A stretch of DNA of 64,000 bases from Gemmatimonadaceae bacterium (GTDB lineage: Bacteria > Gemmatimonadota > Gemmatimonadetes > Gemmatimonadales > Gemmatimonadaceae): NCBI GenBank assembly GCA_020852815.1, contig JADZAN010000009.1:211264-275263 (forward strand), in the 5' to 3' direction. The notes beneath the pieces are model-generated. The model was not told where the DNA came from and made no database searches. It worked only from the letters and a program-made list of their open reading frames with translations. The stretch's first letter is position 1; each line of letters opens with the position of its first letter. The translations under genes and the position numbers were made by a program. This document shows, piece after piece, positions 21,449 to 33,053 of this stretch.

Positions 21449-22393
21449 TCAAGATCCGATCACTGGCGCCTCGGAGCTCCCCAAGTCCCCCACCATCGGA
21501 TCCACCCCCTGCGGCGCCGGCCCCACCCCCACCCCCACCCCCTGCGCCGCGGTGATCGTCGTCCCCACCGATGTCAGCACGATCGCCCCGAGCCCGGCCC
21601 ACTGGCGCGCCGTCAGCTGCTCGCCGAGGAGTATCAGCCCCACGACCGCACTGATCGCCGGCTCCACACTCATCAACGTCCCGAACGTCTTGGCCGGGAC
21701 GCGCGGGAGGGCATACATCTCCAGCGTGTAGGGAAGGGCGCTCGACAGGATGGCGATGGCGAGCGCGGTGGGGAGCAGGTGCAACGAGAAGAGCGCCATC
21801 CCTGCATCGGCCACGCCGACGGGGAAGACGAGCACGGCGGCGATGGCCATCCCAATGGCGGTGGTCTCCAGTCCGTGCTCGGTGCCGGCCTTGCGGCCGA
21901 AGACGATATAGAGCGCCCAGCACACACCGCCGGCGATGGCGTAGCTCACGCCGACGGGATCGATCTCGGCGCCGGCGCCGATGGGGAGGAGCGCCACGAG
22001 CCCGCCGGCGGCGAGCGCGACCCACACGAAGTCGATGGCGCGGTGGGAGGCGAGGATGGCCACGGCGAGCGGGCCGGTGAACTCGATGGCGGTGGAGACG
22101 CCGAGTGGGATGGTGCGGAGCGAGGCGTAGAAGAAGCCGTTCATTCCGGCGACGGCGGCGCCGTAGACGAGGAGCGAGCGCCACGCTCTCGCGTTGCGCC
22201 GCGTTCGCCACGGGCGAAGCACGGTCACCAGCATCATGGCGGCGAGCGAGACGCGGAGGGCGACGGTGCCGAGGGCGCCGACGGTGGCGAACATCCCCTT
22301 GGCGACGGCGGCACCGACCTGGACGGAGACCATCGCCACGGCGATGAGGGCGATGGGGAGGAGAAGGGAGCGCGGGGGCGGGGAGGGGGGCAA
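21449..22393 (-). CDS. EamA-family transporter, RhtA-like
   Basis: This inner-membrane protein of 314 residues has about ten hydrophobic segments arranged as two EamA repeats. The N-terminal segment LIAVAMVSVQVGAAVAKGMF and RTIPLGVSTAIEFTGPLAVA resemble the threonine/homoserine exporter RhtA. It probably exports amino acids or related metabolites. The C-terminal tail is Gly/Val/Pro-rich. It lies 45 bp downstream of the amidohydrolase with REP2 between them. Confidence 0.85.
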   Translation of the reverse strand: MPPSPPPRSLLLPIALIAVAMVSVQVGAAVAKGMFATVGALGTVALRVSLAAMMLVTVLRPWRTRRNARAWRSLLVYGAAVAGMNGFFYASLRTIPLGVSTAIEFTGPLAVAILASHRAIDFVWVALAAGGLVALLPIGAGAEIDPVGVSYAIAGGVCWALYIVFGRKAGTEHGLETTAIGMAIAAVLVFPVGVADAGMALFSLHLLPTALAIAILSSALPYTLEMYALPRVPAKTFGTLMSVEPAISAVVGLILLGEQLTARQWAGLGAIVLTSVGTTITAAQGVGVGVGPAPQGVDPMVGDLGSSEAPVIGS

Positions 22394-22425
22394 GGGATGA
22401 ACTGTTGATTTGAGGTCAGACTAAA

Positions 22426-22475
22426 ATTGGGGTCAGAGTCACCGAACCAAATTCTCGGTGACTCTGACCCCAAAT
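22426..22475 (+). repeat. REP2 palindrome
   Basis: The 17-bp arms are intact with the loop ACCAAATTC. The minus-strand amidohydrolase stop codon at 22439-22441 lies inside this copy. Confidence 0.92.
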
Positions 22476-24586
22476 TGGCTGACCCCAAACTGGCTGACCC
22501 CAAGTTGGCTGGACCCAAACTGGCTGACCCCCGCCCCCTCATAGAGCGCCCGGCTGCGATACACCCGCCCCGCCCGCACAACGAGCTCCGTCTTCCGCAG
22601 GTCGGTGATGCGCACGGCGGGCTTCCCCGCCACGATCGCGAGGTCGGCGACCTTCCCCACCGCGACGCTCCCGTAGTCGCGCTCCTGCCGCATCACGCGC
22701 GCCGCCGTGATGGTCGCGATCTGCAGCACGTTAGGCGCGGGGATCCCGGCGCGCTCGTAGATCTCCAGCTCCCCGTGGAACGAGAGGCCGGCGACGTTGT
22801 CGGTGCCGGCGACGAGCGTCACGCCGGCGTCGAAGAGGCGCTTGATCATCCGCCGATAGTTCGTCGACGCGGCCTGCGCGCGCGCCAGCGACTCCGATGC
22901 GCCACCACCGCCGGCGCGGAGGGAGCGCTGGTCGATGGGGGGGAGCCAGTCGATGCTGGGGCCAAAGACGGGATCGGTGCCATCGGGCAACAGGCGCGAA
23001 CGATCCTGCCAGATGTTGAACGTCCCATCGAACACGGTGCCGCGCTCGCGCAGGAAGCCGATGAGCGCGGTGACCTCCGGCGCGTCGACGTTGAAGGTGG
23101 GCGCGACGGTGGCCGCCACCTCCGAATAGGCGCGCATGCGCGGGTAGTAGAGCGAATCCTGGAAGAAGGTGGAGAAGAGATAGGCGCCATGTTGCACCTC
23201 GTCGTAGCCGGTGCGGACGGCGGCCTGGATGGTCATCCCGCGCGGGATGTGCCCGCTGAGCCGCATGCCGCGCGCGTGTGCCTCGGCGGCGATGACGGGG
23301 ACCAGGTCGGGGTGCACGAGGTTGTAGAGCTTGATCTGCCGGTACCCTAACGAATCATAGCGGGCCACGATGGCGCGCGCCTCATCCTCGGTGCGGACGA
23401 GGATCTCCGTGGGGCCGGCCCACTTGCCCGGCCCCTCGATGAAGCCGGCGAGGAGCATGCGCGGAGCGACGAGCGTCCCGCGGTCGGCGCGGTCGCGGCG
23501 CGAGGTGGCGACATCGAGGTCGGACGCCATGTCGCGGATGGTGGTGATCCCAGCCGCGAGCTGCAACATCCCGTCGACGCTCCCCTGCGAGGCGTGGGTG
23601 TGCATGTCCCACATCCCGGGAATGATGGTCTTGCCCGTGGCGTCGATGACGGTGGCGCCAGCGGGGACCTGGATGGAATCGGCGGGTCCGAGGGCGGTGA
23701 TGCGGTCGCCGGTGATGACGACGCTCATGCGCGCTCGCACGCGCCCGGTCTCGCTGTCGAACAGGTCGCCGTTGCGGATGACGGTCGCTGCCGCTGGTTT
23801 GGGAGCGAAGCGCGCTGCGACGGCGGCGTCGCGCTGCTCCAGCCACGCGAGCTCGAGGCGGCGCAGCTCGGGGAGCGCCGACTCGGCGCCGCGGCGGACG
23901 GCGATGAACCAGCCGGCGCCGGTGGCGACGAGTGCCCCGCGTGCATCGATCCAGACGAGGAGGGGTCCAAGGTCGATGCCGTGGATGGCCGCCAGCTGCA
24001 CTTGTTCCTGGCGTGCGCCCACGGGGACGGTGGCCTCGGCGACGATCTCGACGCGCGCCGTGGCAGCGGGGACGACGCGCCCCTGGCGTTGCGGCTGGCG
24101 AAGGAGCCAGGCGGCGAGTGCGGCATCGTCGTAGGGGGTGATCACCGACGGGCGATACCAGGCGCCGGGAGGCGCTGGCGTCACCGTCGTGTCGCCCTCG
24201 CTCCAACTGCGCACGACGCCGTCGCCTAACGCGAAGAACGACGCGGCGAGGGGGATCGGCTTTCCCGCGATGTCGACCGAGGCGGCCTGGGCGCCGCCGC
24301 TGCGCAGCTCACCCCACACCGGACGCCCATCGCGGAGGCGGTACGTCGCCTCGATGCGGGGGCCGCGCTGGCGGTCGATGTGGAGGTAGCGGACGGCGAC
24401 CGATTCGTCGGCGCTCGGCGATGTGCCGTATGCGCTGGGGGCGCCGGGGACGCCACTCGTGCGCACGATCTGCATCTCGCCGGCGCGGCGTCCGTGGTTC
24501 CAGACGATGAAGTCGAGCGAGTCGCGCGCTTGCGGTGGCAGGGCGGCGAGGAAGAGGGCGAGGGGGACGAGTGAGGCGAAGGGCAT
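22439..24586 (-). CDS. Secreted metal-dependent amidohydrolase with REP-encoded tail
   Basis: The 715-residue protein has a short signal peptide (1-20). An N-terminal domain of about 250 residues comes before a metal-dependent amidohydrolase barrel. The barrel starts at about residue 265 (ATVIRNGDLFDSETG) with the metal pair HTH in MWDMHTHASQG, later His in LSGHIPRG and VQHGAYL, and Asp in VAGTDNVAG. It ends with ADLAIVAGKP. The last ~30 residues (repeats of GVSQFG, then GVRVTENLVR) are encoded by REP2 and its partial units, so the native end was probably replaced by the REP. Likely a peptidase- or imidazolonepropionase-like hydrolase; substrate unknown. Confidence 0.87.
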   Translation of the reverse strand: MPFASLVPLALFLAALPPQARDSLDFIVWNHGRRAGEMQIVRTSGVPGAPSAYGTSPSADESVAVRYLHIDRQRGPRIEATYRLRDGRPVWGELRSGGAQAASVDIAGKPIPLAASFFALGDGVVRSWSEGDTTVTPAPPGAWYRPSVITPYDDAALAAWLLRQPQRQGRVVPAATARVEIVAEATVPVGARQEQVQLAAIHGIDLGPLLVWIDARGALVATGAGWFIAVRRGAESALPELRRLELAWLEQRDAAVAARFAPKPAAATVIRNGDLFDSETGRVRARMSVVITGDRITALGPADSIQVPAGATVIDATGKTIIPGMWDMHTHASQGSVDGMLQLAAGITTIRDMASDLDVATSRRDRADRGTLVAPRMLLAGFIEGPGKWAGPTEILVRTEDEARAIVARYDSLGYRQIKLYNLVHPDLVPVIAAEAHARGMRLSGHIPRGMTIQAAVRTGYDEVQHGAYLFSTFFQDSLYYPRMRAYSEVAATVAPTFNVDAPEVTALIGFLRERGTVFDGTFNIWQDRSRLLPDGTDPVFGPSIDWLPPIDQRSLRAGGGGASESLARAQAASTNYRRMIKRLFDAGVTLVAGTDNVAGLSFHGELEIYERAGIPAPNVLQIATITAARVMRQERDYGSVAVGKVADLAIVAGKPAVRITDLRKTELVVRAGRVYRSRALYEGAGVSQFGSSQLGVSQFGVSQFGVRVTENLVR
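22476..22531 (+). repeat. Tandem partial REP units beside REP2
   Basis: About four ~15-bp units of the form TGGCTGACCCCAAAC follow REP2. Each repeats the outer REP end (TGACCCCAA), with one unit mutated to GGACCC. Confidence 0.75.
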
Positions 24587-24855
24587 GGAGGGCGTGGCGA
24601 GGACGTCGGGTGGCGGGCGTCTATATGGTACGGCCGGAGGAGACGTCTGGCAGGGACCTTCAGTTGGGGCGTCCGTGTGGAAGCGGCGGCGGCGCGGATT
24701 CGCGGCGGGACAAGCGTGCGGGCGGGGGGCGCGAACGGCAATGCGTCATGCGAGCCGATCGGCCCCGAGTCGACGAGCGCGATCGTGTAACTTGCGGTCG
24801 GAAGCTGGATCTGGTGCGGCTGTGGCGCGGCTCTGCCGCGGCGCTCATCCCGCGC

Positions 24856-26031
24856 ATGATCAACGACCTGACCGCGAACCTGACTTCGACGCTGACCCCG
24901 AACCTCGCCTCGTCTCTGACTGCCCACGATCACGACGCCGTTTCCCACACGGGAACGGCGGGCGCACCTCCCACGGACGACCTTCGCATCAGCGCCATCA
25001 GGCCGCTGGTGGTGCCGGCGCTGGTGCAGGAGCGCGTCACGGTTCGCGACGAGACGCTGGCGCTCGTGGGGCGCACACGCGCGGCGATTGCGGACATCCT
25101 GCATGGGCGCGACGACCGGCTCCTCGTGGTGGTCGGGCCCTGTTCGATTCACGATCACGAGCAGGCACTGGAGTATGGCCAGCGCCTCAAGGCGGTGGCG
25201 GACACACTCGGCGACGAGCTCGTCATCGTGATGCGCGCCTACTTCGAGAAGCCGCGCACCACCGTGGGGTGGAAGGGCTACATCAATGACCCGCACCTGG
25301 ATGGGACGTTCGCCATCAACGAGGGGTTGGAGCGGGCGCGGCGGCTGCTGGTCGAGCTGGACTCGTTAGGCATGCCGACCGGGACGGAGTACCTGGACCT
25401 CCTCAGCCCGCAATACATCTCCGACCTGGTGTCGTGGGGGGCGATCGGCGCGCGCACGACGGAGAGCCAGAGTCATCGCCAGCTCGCCTCGGGGTTGAGC
25501 TGTCCCGTGGGGTTCAAGAACGGGACCGACGGGAGCGTGAAGGTGGCCGCCGACGCCATCCTCGCCGCGCGTTCGTCGCACGCCTTCATGGGGATGACGA
25601 AGCTGGGGGTGGCGGCGATCTTCGAGACGACGGGGAACGAGGACTGCCACGTGATCCTGCGCGGCGGCACGCGCCCCAACCACGATGCGGCGAGCGTGGC
25701 CGAGTGTTGCGCCTCGCTGCGCGCCGCAGGGCTGCGCGAGCAGGTGATGATCGACGTCTCGCACGGCAACAGCGAGAAGCAGTTCCGGCGCCAACTGACG
25801 ATTGCCGGAGAACTCGCCGAGCGAGTTGCGGCTGGCGACCAGCACATCATCGGGGTGATGATCGAGAGTCACCTCGAGGAGGGGAAGCAGGCGTTGCAGC
25901 CGGGCGCGCCGCTGCGGCGCGGCGTGTCGATCACGGATGCCTGCATCGGTTTCGCCGACACGGCGCCCGTGCTGGAGGGGCTCGCGCGCGCGGTGTCGGC
26001 CCGGCGCAGCCGCCGCGTCCGCAGTACCTAA
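24856..26031 (+). CDS. 3-deoxy-7-phosphoheptulonate (DAHP) synthase, AroG/F/H type
   Basis: This enzyme joins PEP and erythrose 4-phosphate, the first step of the shikimate pathway to aromatic amino acids. All type I alpha motifs are present: LLVVVGPCSIHD, MRAYFEKPRTTVGWKG, GARTTESQSHRQLASGLS, GFKNGTDGS and IDVSHGNSEKQ. Met/Cys/His/Glu metal ligands are in place. The 391-residue size is slightly longer than the usual ~350, because of a DLT/NLT-rich N-terminal leader of ~40 residues. I chose ATG 24856; no good ribosome site is seen. The kynurenine genes downstream degrade tryptophan, the opposite end of the same metabolism. Confidence 0.93.
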   Translation: MINDLTANLTSTLTPNLASSLTAHDHDAVSHTGTAGAPPTDDLRISAIRPLVVPALVQERVTVRDETLALVGRTRAAIADILHGRDDRLLVVVGPCSIHDHEQALEYGQRLKAVADTLGDELVIVMRAYFEKPRTTVGWKGYINDPHLDGTFAINEGLERARRLLVELDSLGMPTGTEYLDLLSPQYISDLVSWGAIGARTTESQSHRQLASGLSCPVGFKNGTDGSVKVAADAILAARSSHAFMGMTKLGVAAIFETTGNEDCHVILRGGTRPNHDAASVAECCASLRAAGLREQVMIDVSHGNSEKQFRRQLTIAGELAERVAAGDQHIIGVMIESHLEEGKQALQPGAPLRRGVSITDACIGFADTAPVLEGLARAVSARRSRRVRST

Positions 26032-28659
<2,628 letters not shown>

Positions 28660-28663
<4 letters not shown>

Positions 28664-29619
28664 CCTGTCCGCATCATCACGAAGGGGACGAGCAGGACGC
28701 CGGCGCCGCCGCGTCGCCGCACGGTGCGGCGGAGGGCGACGCCACGGGGAGCGACGGGACGGCGGGCGACGGAACGGCGATCGACGAGGGGGAGACGATC
28801 GTCGTCTCCGAGGGGGCCAAGCTCGATTTCAGTCGCGACATGACGTATGGCGACTACTTGCAGCTGGACGCGGTGCTTACGGCGCAGCATCCGCTCTCGC
28901 CCGACCATAACGAGTTGCTCTTCATCATCCAGCATCAGACGAGTGAACTGTGGATGAAGCTCATGCTCCATGAGCTGTCGGGCGCGGTGGGGTGCATTGC
29001 GCGCGACGAGCTGGGAAGCGCGTTCAAGATGCTGGCGCGCGTGAGCCGGATCATGGAGCAGCTGGTGCACGCGTGGGACGTACTGGCGACGATGACGCCG
29101 CCCGAGTACTCGGCGATTCGCCCGTTTCTCGCCAACTCGAGCGGCTTCCAGAGTTGGCAGTACCGCTGCATCGAGTTCATGATGGGAAACAAGAACGCCG
29201 CGATGCTGCGTCCGCACGCGCATCGCCCCGACATCCTGGCCAAGGTGGAGGCGGCGTATCGTGCGCCGTCGCTCTACGACGAGTCGTTGCGGCTGCTGGC
29301 GCGGCGCGGGATCGCGGTGCCGCAGGGCCATCTCGAGCGCGACTGGACCAGGCGCTACGTCGCGAGCGATGAAGTGGAGCAGGCGTGGTTGGTCGTCTAC
29401 CGCGATCCGTCGAAGTACTGGGAGCTGTACCAGTTGGGGGAGGAGCTCACGGACCTGGAGGACGCCTTCCGGCTGTGGCGTTTCCGGCACGTGACGACGG
29501 TGGAGCGGGTGATCGGCTTCAAGCGCGGGACCGGGGGGACGAGCGGGGTGGGGTACCTGCGGAAAATGCTGGACACGGTGCTGTTCCCTGAGATTTGGAA
29601 GTTGAGGACGGATCTTTAG
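28660..29619 (+). CDS. kynA: Tryptophan 2,3-dioxygenase
   Basis: This haem enzyme opens the indole ring of tryptophan to N-formylkynurenine. The core motifs are [26 protein letters not shown] with the distal His, [16 protein letters not shown] and [24 protein letters not shown] with the proximal His. The N-terminal ~45 residues are an acidic, His-starting extension ([12 protein letters not shown]) not usual for the family. It is coupled to kynU by a 4-bp overlap. The formamidase step (kynB) is not encoded next to them. Confidence 0.95.
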
Positions 29620-29649
29620 GGGCGGACGGGGGCGGGGGAGATCGCGCAA

Positions 29650-29697
29650 ATTGGGGTCAGAGTCAGCGAACCAAATTCTCGCTGACTCTGACCCCAA
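29650..29697 (+). repeat. REP5 palindrome (GCGA variant)
   Basis: Both arms carry a paired change (AGTCAGCGA / TCGCTGACT) that keeps the stem perfect, so it is a compensated variant. It lies 31 bp after the kynA stop. Confidence 0.92.
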
Positions 29698-29743
29698 CCC
29701 GCTGACCCCAACCCGCTGACCCCAACCCGCTGACCCCAACCCG
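29698..29743 (+). repeat. Tandem partial REP units beside REP5
   Basis: Three 15-bp units GCTGACCCCAACCCG follow REP5 directly, each repeating the REP outer end. Confidence 0.8.
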
Positions 29744-29907
29744 CGCCCACCTGCGCGACCCCAACCTGCCAACCTGTCCAACCCGCCGATTCGTCCGGAT
29801 CGCCAAGACCGTCGGATTCGCCGCACGGCAGGCCGCCGCCCTCCTGCGGCGCGAAGCAGGGCGTTGCATGATTGGGAGCCCCCTTCCTTTCACTCACCCG
29901 CACCGCC

Positions 29908-32004
29908 ATGAAATCCCACTCCCTGCATCGGCGCCTCGCGCGGTTCGTCGTGACGTTGCTGGCGGCCGGCTCCGCCGGCGTCGCATCCCCCGCGCAGGCG
30001 CAGACGCCGCGCCCCATGCGCGTCGCCGATTACCTCGACCTCGAGCAAGCGGGGGATCCGCAACTCTCGCCCGACGGCAAGCAGGTGGTCTACACGCGCG
30101 GCTACATCGACAAGGTCAACGACGCGTGGACCGGGGCGCTGTGGATCATGAACAGCGACGGGACGAAGCATCGCTTCCTGGCGGAAGGGTCGAACCCGGT
30201 GTGGAGTCCCGATGGGACACGACTGGCCTACATCGCGATGGGGGACAACCCAAAAGGTCCGCAGCTCTTCGTGCGGTGGATGGATGCGGAAGGAGCCACG
30301 AGCCAGGTGACGCGCCTGGGCGAAGCGCCGGCGATGCTCAAGTGGTCGCCCGATGGCAAGTCGATCGGCTTTGTCATGTTTGTCTCGAGCGAGACGCCGT
30401 GGAATGTGGAACTCCCCCCGCCGCCGCCTAACGCCAAATGGGTGGCCCCGCCGCGCGTGGTCGATCAGCTGCACTATCGCACTGACCGCACGGGCTTCGC
30501 GCGCGGCGGGTCGCGGCACATCTTCACCGTGCCCGCCGACGGCGGGACGCTGCGCCGGGTGACACCGGCCGACCTCGGCGTGGGGGCGAGCTACGATGGG
30601 ATCGCCTTCGGCCCGGGGAACTGGGACTGGACGCCGGATGGGACGACGATCCTGTTCGAGGGCGTGCGGCCGGCGCAGGCCGACACGATGCTGCACGCCG
30701 GGGTCATCTACTCGGTGAGCGCCATGGGGGGCGAGGCCAAGCTCCTCACGACGGCGCCCGGGATGTGGCTCAAGCCCGTCGTTTCCCCTGACGGGAGGTC
30801 GGTCGCGTACGTGGGACACGGCCCCACGACGATGACGATGCGCACCACGTCCCTGTACGTGATGAGCATCGACGGCTCCAACGCGCGCGAGATCACGCCA
30901 TCGCTCGATCGCGACCCGGCGATGTTCGGGATGGGATCACTGCTCTGGGCACCGGATGGGAGCGGCGTGTACTTCGCGCCGGAAGATCGTGGGACGCGCA
31001 ACCTCGTCTTCGCCCCGCTGGGCGGCGGCGCAGTGCGCCAGGTGACAAACGGTCCGCAGCAGATCGTGCTGGGCAATCGCAGCGCCAGCGGGATGTTTGT
31101 CGGCACCGTGACGGATGTCGCGCATCCGTCCGAGGTGGCGCGCATCACGCTGGGACCCAGGGGAGCGGAGGTGGCGCGCATCACCGACATCAACGCCGAC
31201 TTCACCGCCGACAAGCAACTGGGCAGCGTGGAGGAGGTGTGGTATACCTCGAGCGGCGGGACGAAGGTTCAGGGGTGGATCGTGAAGCCGCCCAACTTCG
31301 ACAAGGCGCGGAGATACCCGATGCTTCTCGAGATCCACGGCGGGCCGCAGGGGATGTACGGCGTGGGCTTCGATCCGATGTGGCATGCGTTCGCCGGCGC
31401 GGGATTCGTGGTCCTCTACACCAACCCGCGTGGATCGACCGGGTATGGCAACGCCTTCATGACGGCGATCGACAAGAACTATCCCGGCCCTGACTTCGAC
31501 GACCTGATGGCCGGCGTCGACACCGTCGTGGGACGTGGATACATCGACGCGTCGCAGTTGTATGTCTCCGGATGCAGCGGTGGTGGAATCCTCACCAGTT
31601 GGGTCATCACCCATACCACGCGCTTCGCCGGTGCCGCGGTGCGCTGCCCGATCACCAACTGGACGAGCATGGCCGGCGGCTCGGACGTGCCGCTTTTCGC
31701 GCACTCCTTCTTCAATCGCCCGTTTTGGGAGTCACCGAACGAGTGGCTGGAGAAGTCGCCGGTCTTCCATGCAGGGAAGGTGAAGACGCCGACGCTCTTC
31801 ATGACCGGGGTGCTCGACATGCGCACGCCGATTCCGCAGTCGGAGGAGCTCTACTCGGCGCTCAAGCTGCTGGGGGTGCCGACGACGATGCTCCGCTTTG
31901 AGGAGGAGTGGCACGGAACCGAGTCGCGCCCCTCGAACTGGATGCGGACGATGCTGTACATGCAGAGCTGGTTCGGGAAGTTCGGGGCGAAGCCGGTCTC
32001 GTGA
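29908..32004 (+). CDS. Secreted S9-family (prolyl oligopeptidase/DPP-IV-like) peptidase
   Basis: This exported peptidase of 698 residues has a signal peptide (~1-32, ending SPAQAQ). A TolB-like beta-propeller follows (about 40-430, with repeated SPDGK and WSPDG motifs), then an alpha/beta-hydrolase domain. The catalytic triad reads Ser557 in SGCSGGG, Asp637 in VLDMRTP and His669 in EEWHGTE. The nucleophile motif GCSGG differs from the usual GGSYGG, but the Ser is kept. It should cut peptides after proline or similar residues in the periplasm. ATG 29908 has no Shine-Dalgarno site. Confidence 0.92.
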   Translation: MKSHSLHRRLARFVVTLLAAGSAGVASPAQAQTPRPMRVADYLDLEQAGDPQLSPDGKQVVYTRGYIDKVNDAWTGALWIMNSDGTKHRFLAEGSNPVWSPDGTRLAYIAMGDNPKGPQLFVRWMDAEGATSQVTRLGEAPAMLKWSPDGKSIGFVMFVSSETPWNVELPPPPPNAKWVAPPRVVDQLHYRTDRTGFARGGSRHIFTVPADGGTLRRVTPADLGVGASYDGIAFGPGNWDWTPDGTTILFEGVRPAQADTMLHAGVIYSVSAMGGEAKLLTTAPGMWLKPVVSPDGRSVAYVGHGPTTMTMRTTSLYVMSIDGSNAREITPSLDRDPAMFGMGSLLWAPDGSGVYFAPEDRGTRNLVFAPLGGGAVRQVTNGPQQIVLGNRSASGMFVGTVTDVAHPSEVARITLGPRGAEVARITDINADFTADKQLGSVEEVWYTSSGGTKVQGWIVKPPNFDKARRYPMLLEIHGGPQGMYGVGFDPMWHAFAGAGFVVLYTNPRGSTGYGNAFMTAIDKNYPGPDFDDLMAGVDTVVGRGYIDASQLYVSGCSGGGILTSWVITHTTRFAGAAVRCPITNWTSMAGGSDVPLFAHSFFNRPFWESPNEWLEKSPVFHAGKVKTPTLFMTGVLDMRTPIPQSEELYSALKLLGVPTTMLRFEEEWHGTESRPSNWMRTMLYMQSWFGKFGAKPVS

Positions 32005-32058
32005 GGGTTGGGGGGGGCGGGGCGGGGGGCCGACTTCGGGGTCAGCGACATCGGCGAC

Positions 32059-32138
32059 ATTGGGGTCAGAGTCATCGAGAAACTACTTGAAGGGGGTCAG
32101 AGTCAGCGAACCAAATTCTCGCTGACTCTGACCCCAAC
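32059..32138 (+). repeat. REP6 palindrome with an upstream half copy
   Basis: A left half (32059-32080, ATTGGGGTCAGAGTCATCGAGA) is followed by a full GCGA-variant copy (32091-32138). Its left flank is cut to GGGGGTC. The full copy lies 114 bp before the transposase start. Confidence 0.88.
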
Positions 32139-32251
32139 TGTCGTGCGGCGATTTTGCACCTGAGCGCAATGCGATGGTACGGCCCCGCGAAGCATTGGGA
32201 GCGAACTTCAGCGCCAGTCTCGCTCTTCCACCTCTCGGCCGAGGATCATCG

Positions 32252-33001
32252 ATGCCGCGACTGCCGCGCTTGGTCGTTCCTGGGCGACCGCTTCATGTCA
32301 TCCAGCGTGGCAACGACCGAAGGCCAACGTTCCAATCCGTGCGCGATCACATGGTCTATCTCGACTTCCTCTTCGAGGTGAGTCGCGCGACCGACGTGTC
32401 GATTCACGCCTATGTGCTGATGACGAATCACGTGCATCTCCTCGTCACGCCAGAAAGCGAGGACGCGCCAGCTCGTCTCATGCAGAGCATCGGGCGTCGA
32501 TATGTGCGCTACTTCAATACGAGGTACGCTCGAACGGGGACGCTCTGGGAGTCACGCTATCGATCATCCGTGATCGACAGCGAGCACTACCTGCTCGCCT
32601 GTGCGCGCTACATCGAGCGAAACCCGGTGCGCGCAGGAATGGTCGGCACGCCCGCCGAGTACTCCTGGTCGAGCTACCACCACAACGCGTACGGCACGCC
32701 GGACCGACTTCTCAGGGCACATCCGGTGCTGCTCGCACTCGGCACGACGCCAAGTGAACGACGTGCAGCCTATCGCGCGCTCTTTACCCAGGAACTTCCC
32801 GAAGACGAGCTCACGCGGATCCGCCGCTCGACGCAACGCGGGGATGCGACGGGGGGAGAGGCGTTCCTTCGGCAGCTGGCGATGGAGCGGCGTCGCCCCG
32901 TTGTTCGGCGACCGGTTGGGGGGCGCGTCGCTCCTTGCGGCATGGGCGATGCCGGAGTCCGCGAAAATGGGGTCAGAGTCACCGAACCAATTTCTCGGTG
33001 A
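32252..33001 (+). CDS. REP-associated tyrosine transposase (RAYT, Y1/HUH)
   Basis: This 249-residue single-strand transposase of the IS200/TnpA_REP family has the HUH motif His60-Val-His62 (MTNHVHLLVTP). The catalytic tyrosine is Tyr84 or Tyr87 (RRYVRYFNTRYARTGTLW). The family signature ARYIERNPVRAGMV is present, and the N-terminus MPRLPRLVVPGRPLHVIQRGN is typical. RAYTs nick single-stranded REP hairpins and are thought to spread them. REP6 lies just before it, and REP7 forms its 3' end: the last ~11 codons ([10 protein letters not shown]) and the stop are REP sequence. It is probably active, as all motifs are intact. Confidence 0.92.
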   Translation: MPRLPRLVVPGRPLHVIQRGNDRRPTFQSVRDHMVYLDFLFEVSRATDVSIHAYVLMTNHVHLLVTPESEDAPARLMQSIGRRYVRYFNTRYARTGTLWESRYRSSVIDSEHYLLACARYIERNPVRAGMVGTPAEYSWSSYHHNAYGTPDRLLRAHPVLLALGTTPSERRAAYRALFTQELPEDELTRIRRSTQRGDATGGEAFLRQLAMERRRPVVRRPVGGRVAPCGMGDAGVRENGVRVTEPISR

Positions 33002-33016
33002 CTCTGACCCCAATTT
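32967..33016 (+). repeat. REP7 palindrome
   Basis: Full copy with loop ACCAATTTC. It includes the transposase stop codon. A partial end unit (33017-33036) follows. Confidence 0.92.
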
Positions 33017-33053
33017 GCGCTGACCCCAATTTGCGCCAGTGCTCCCCCCCCCG

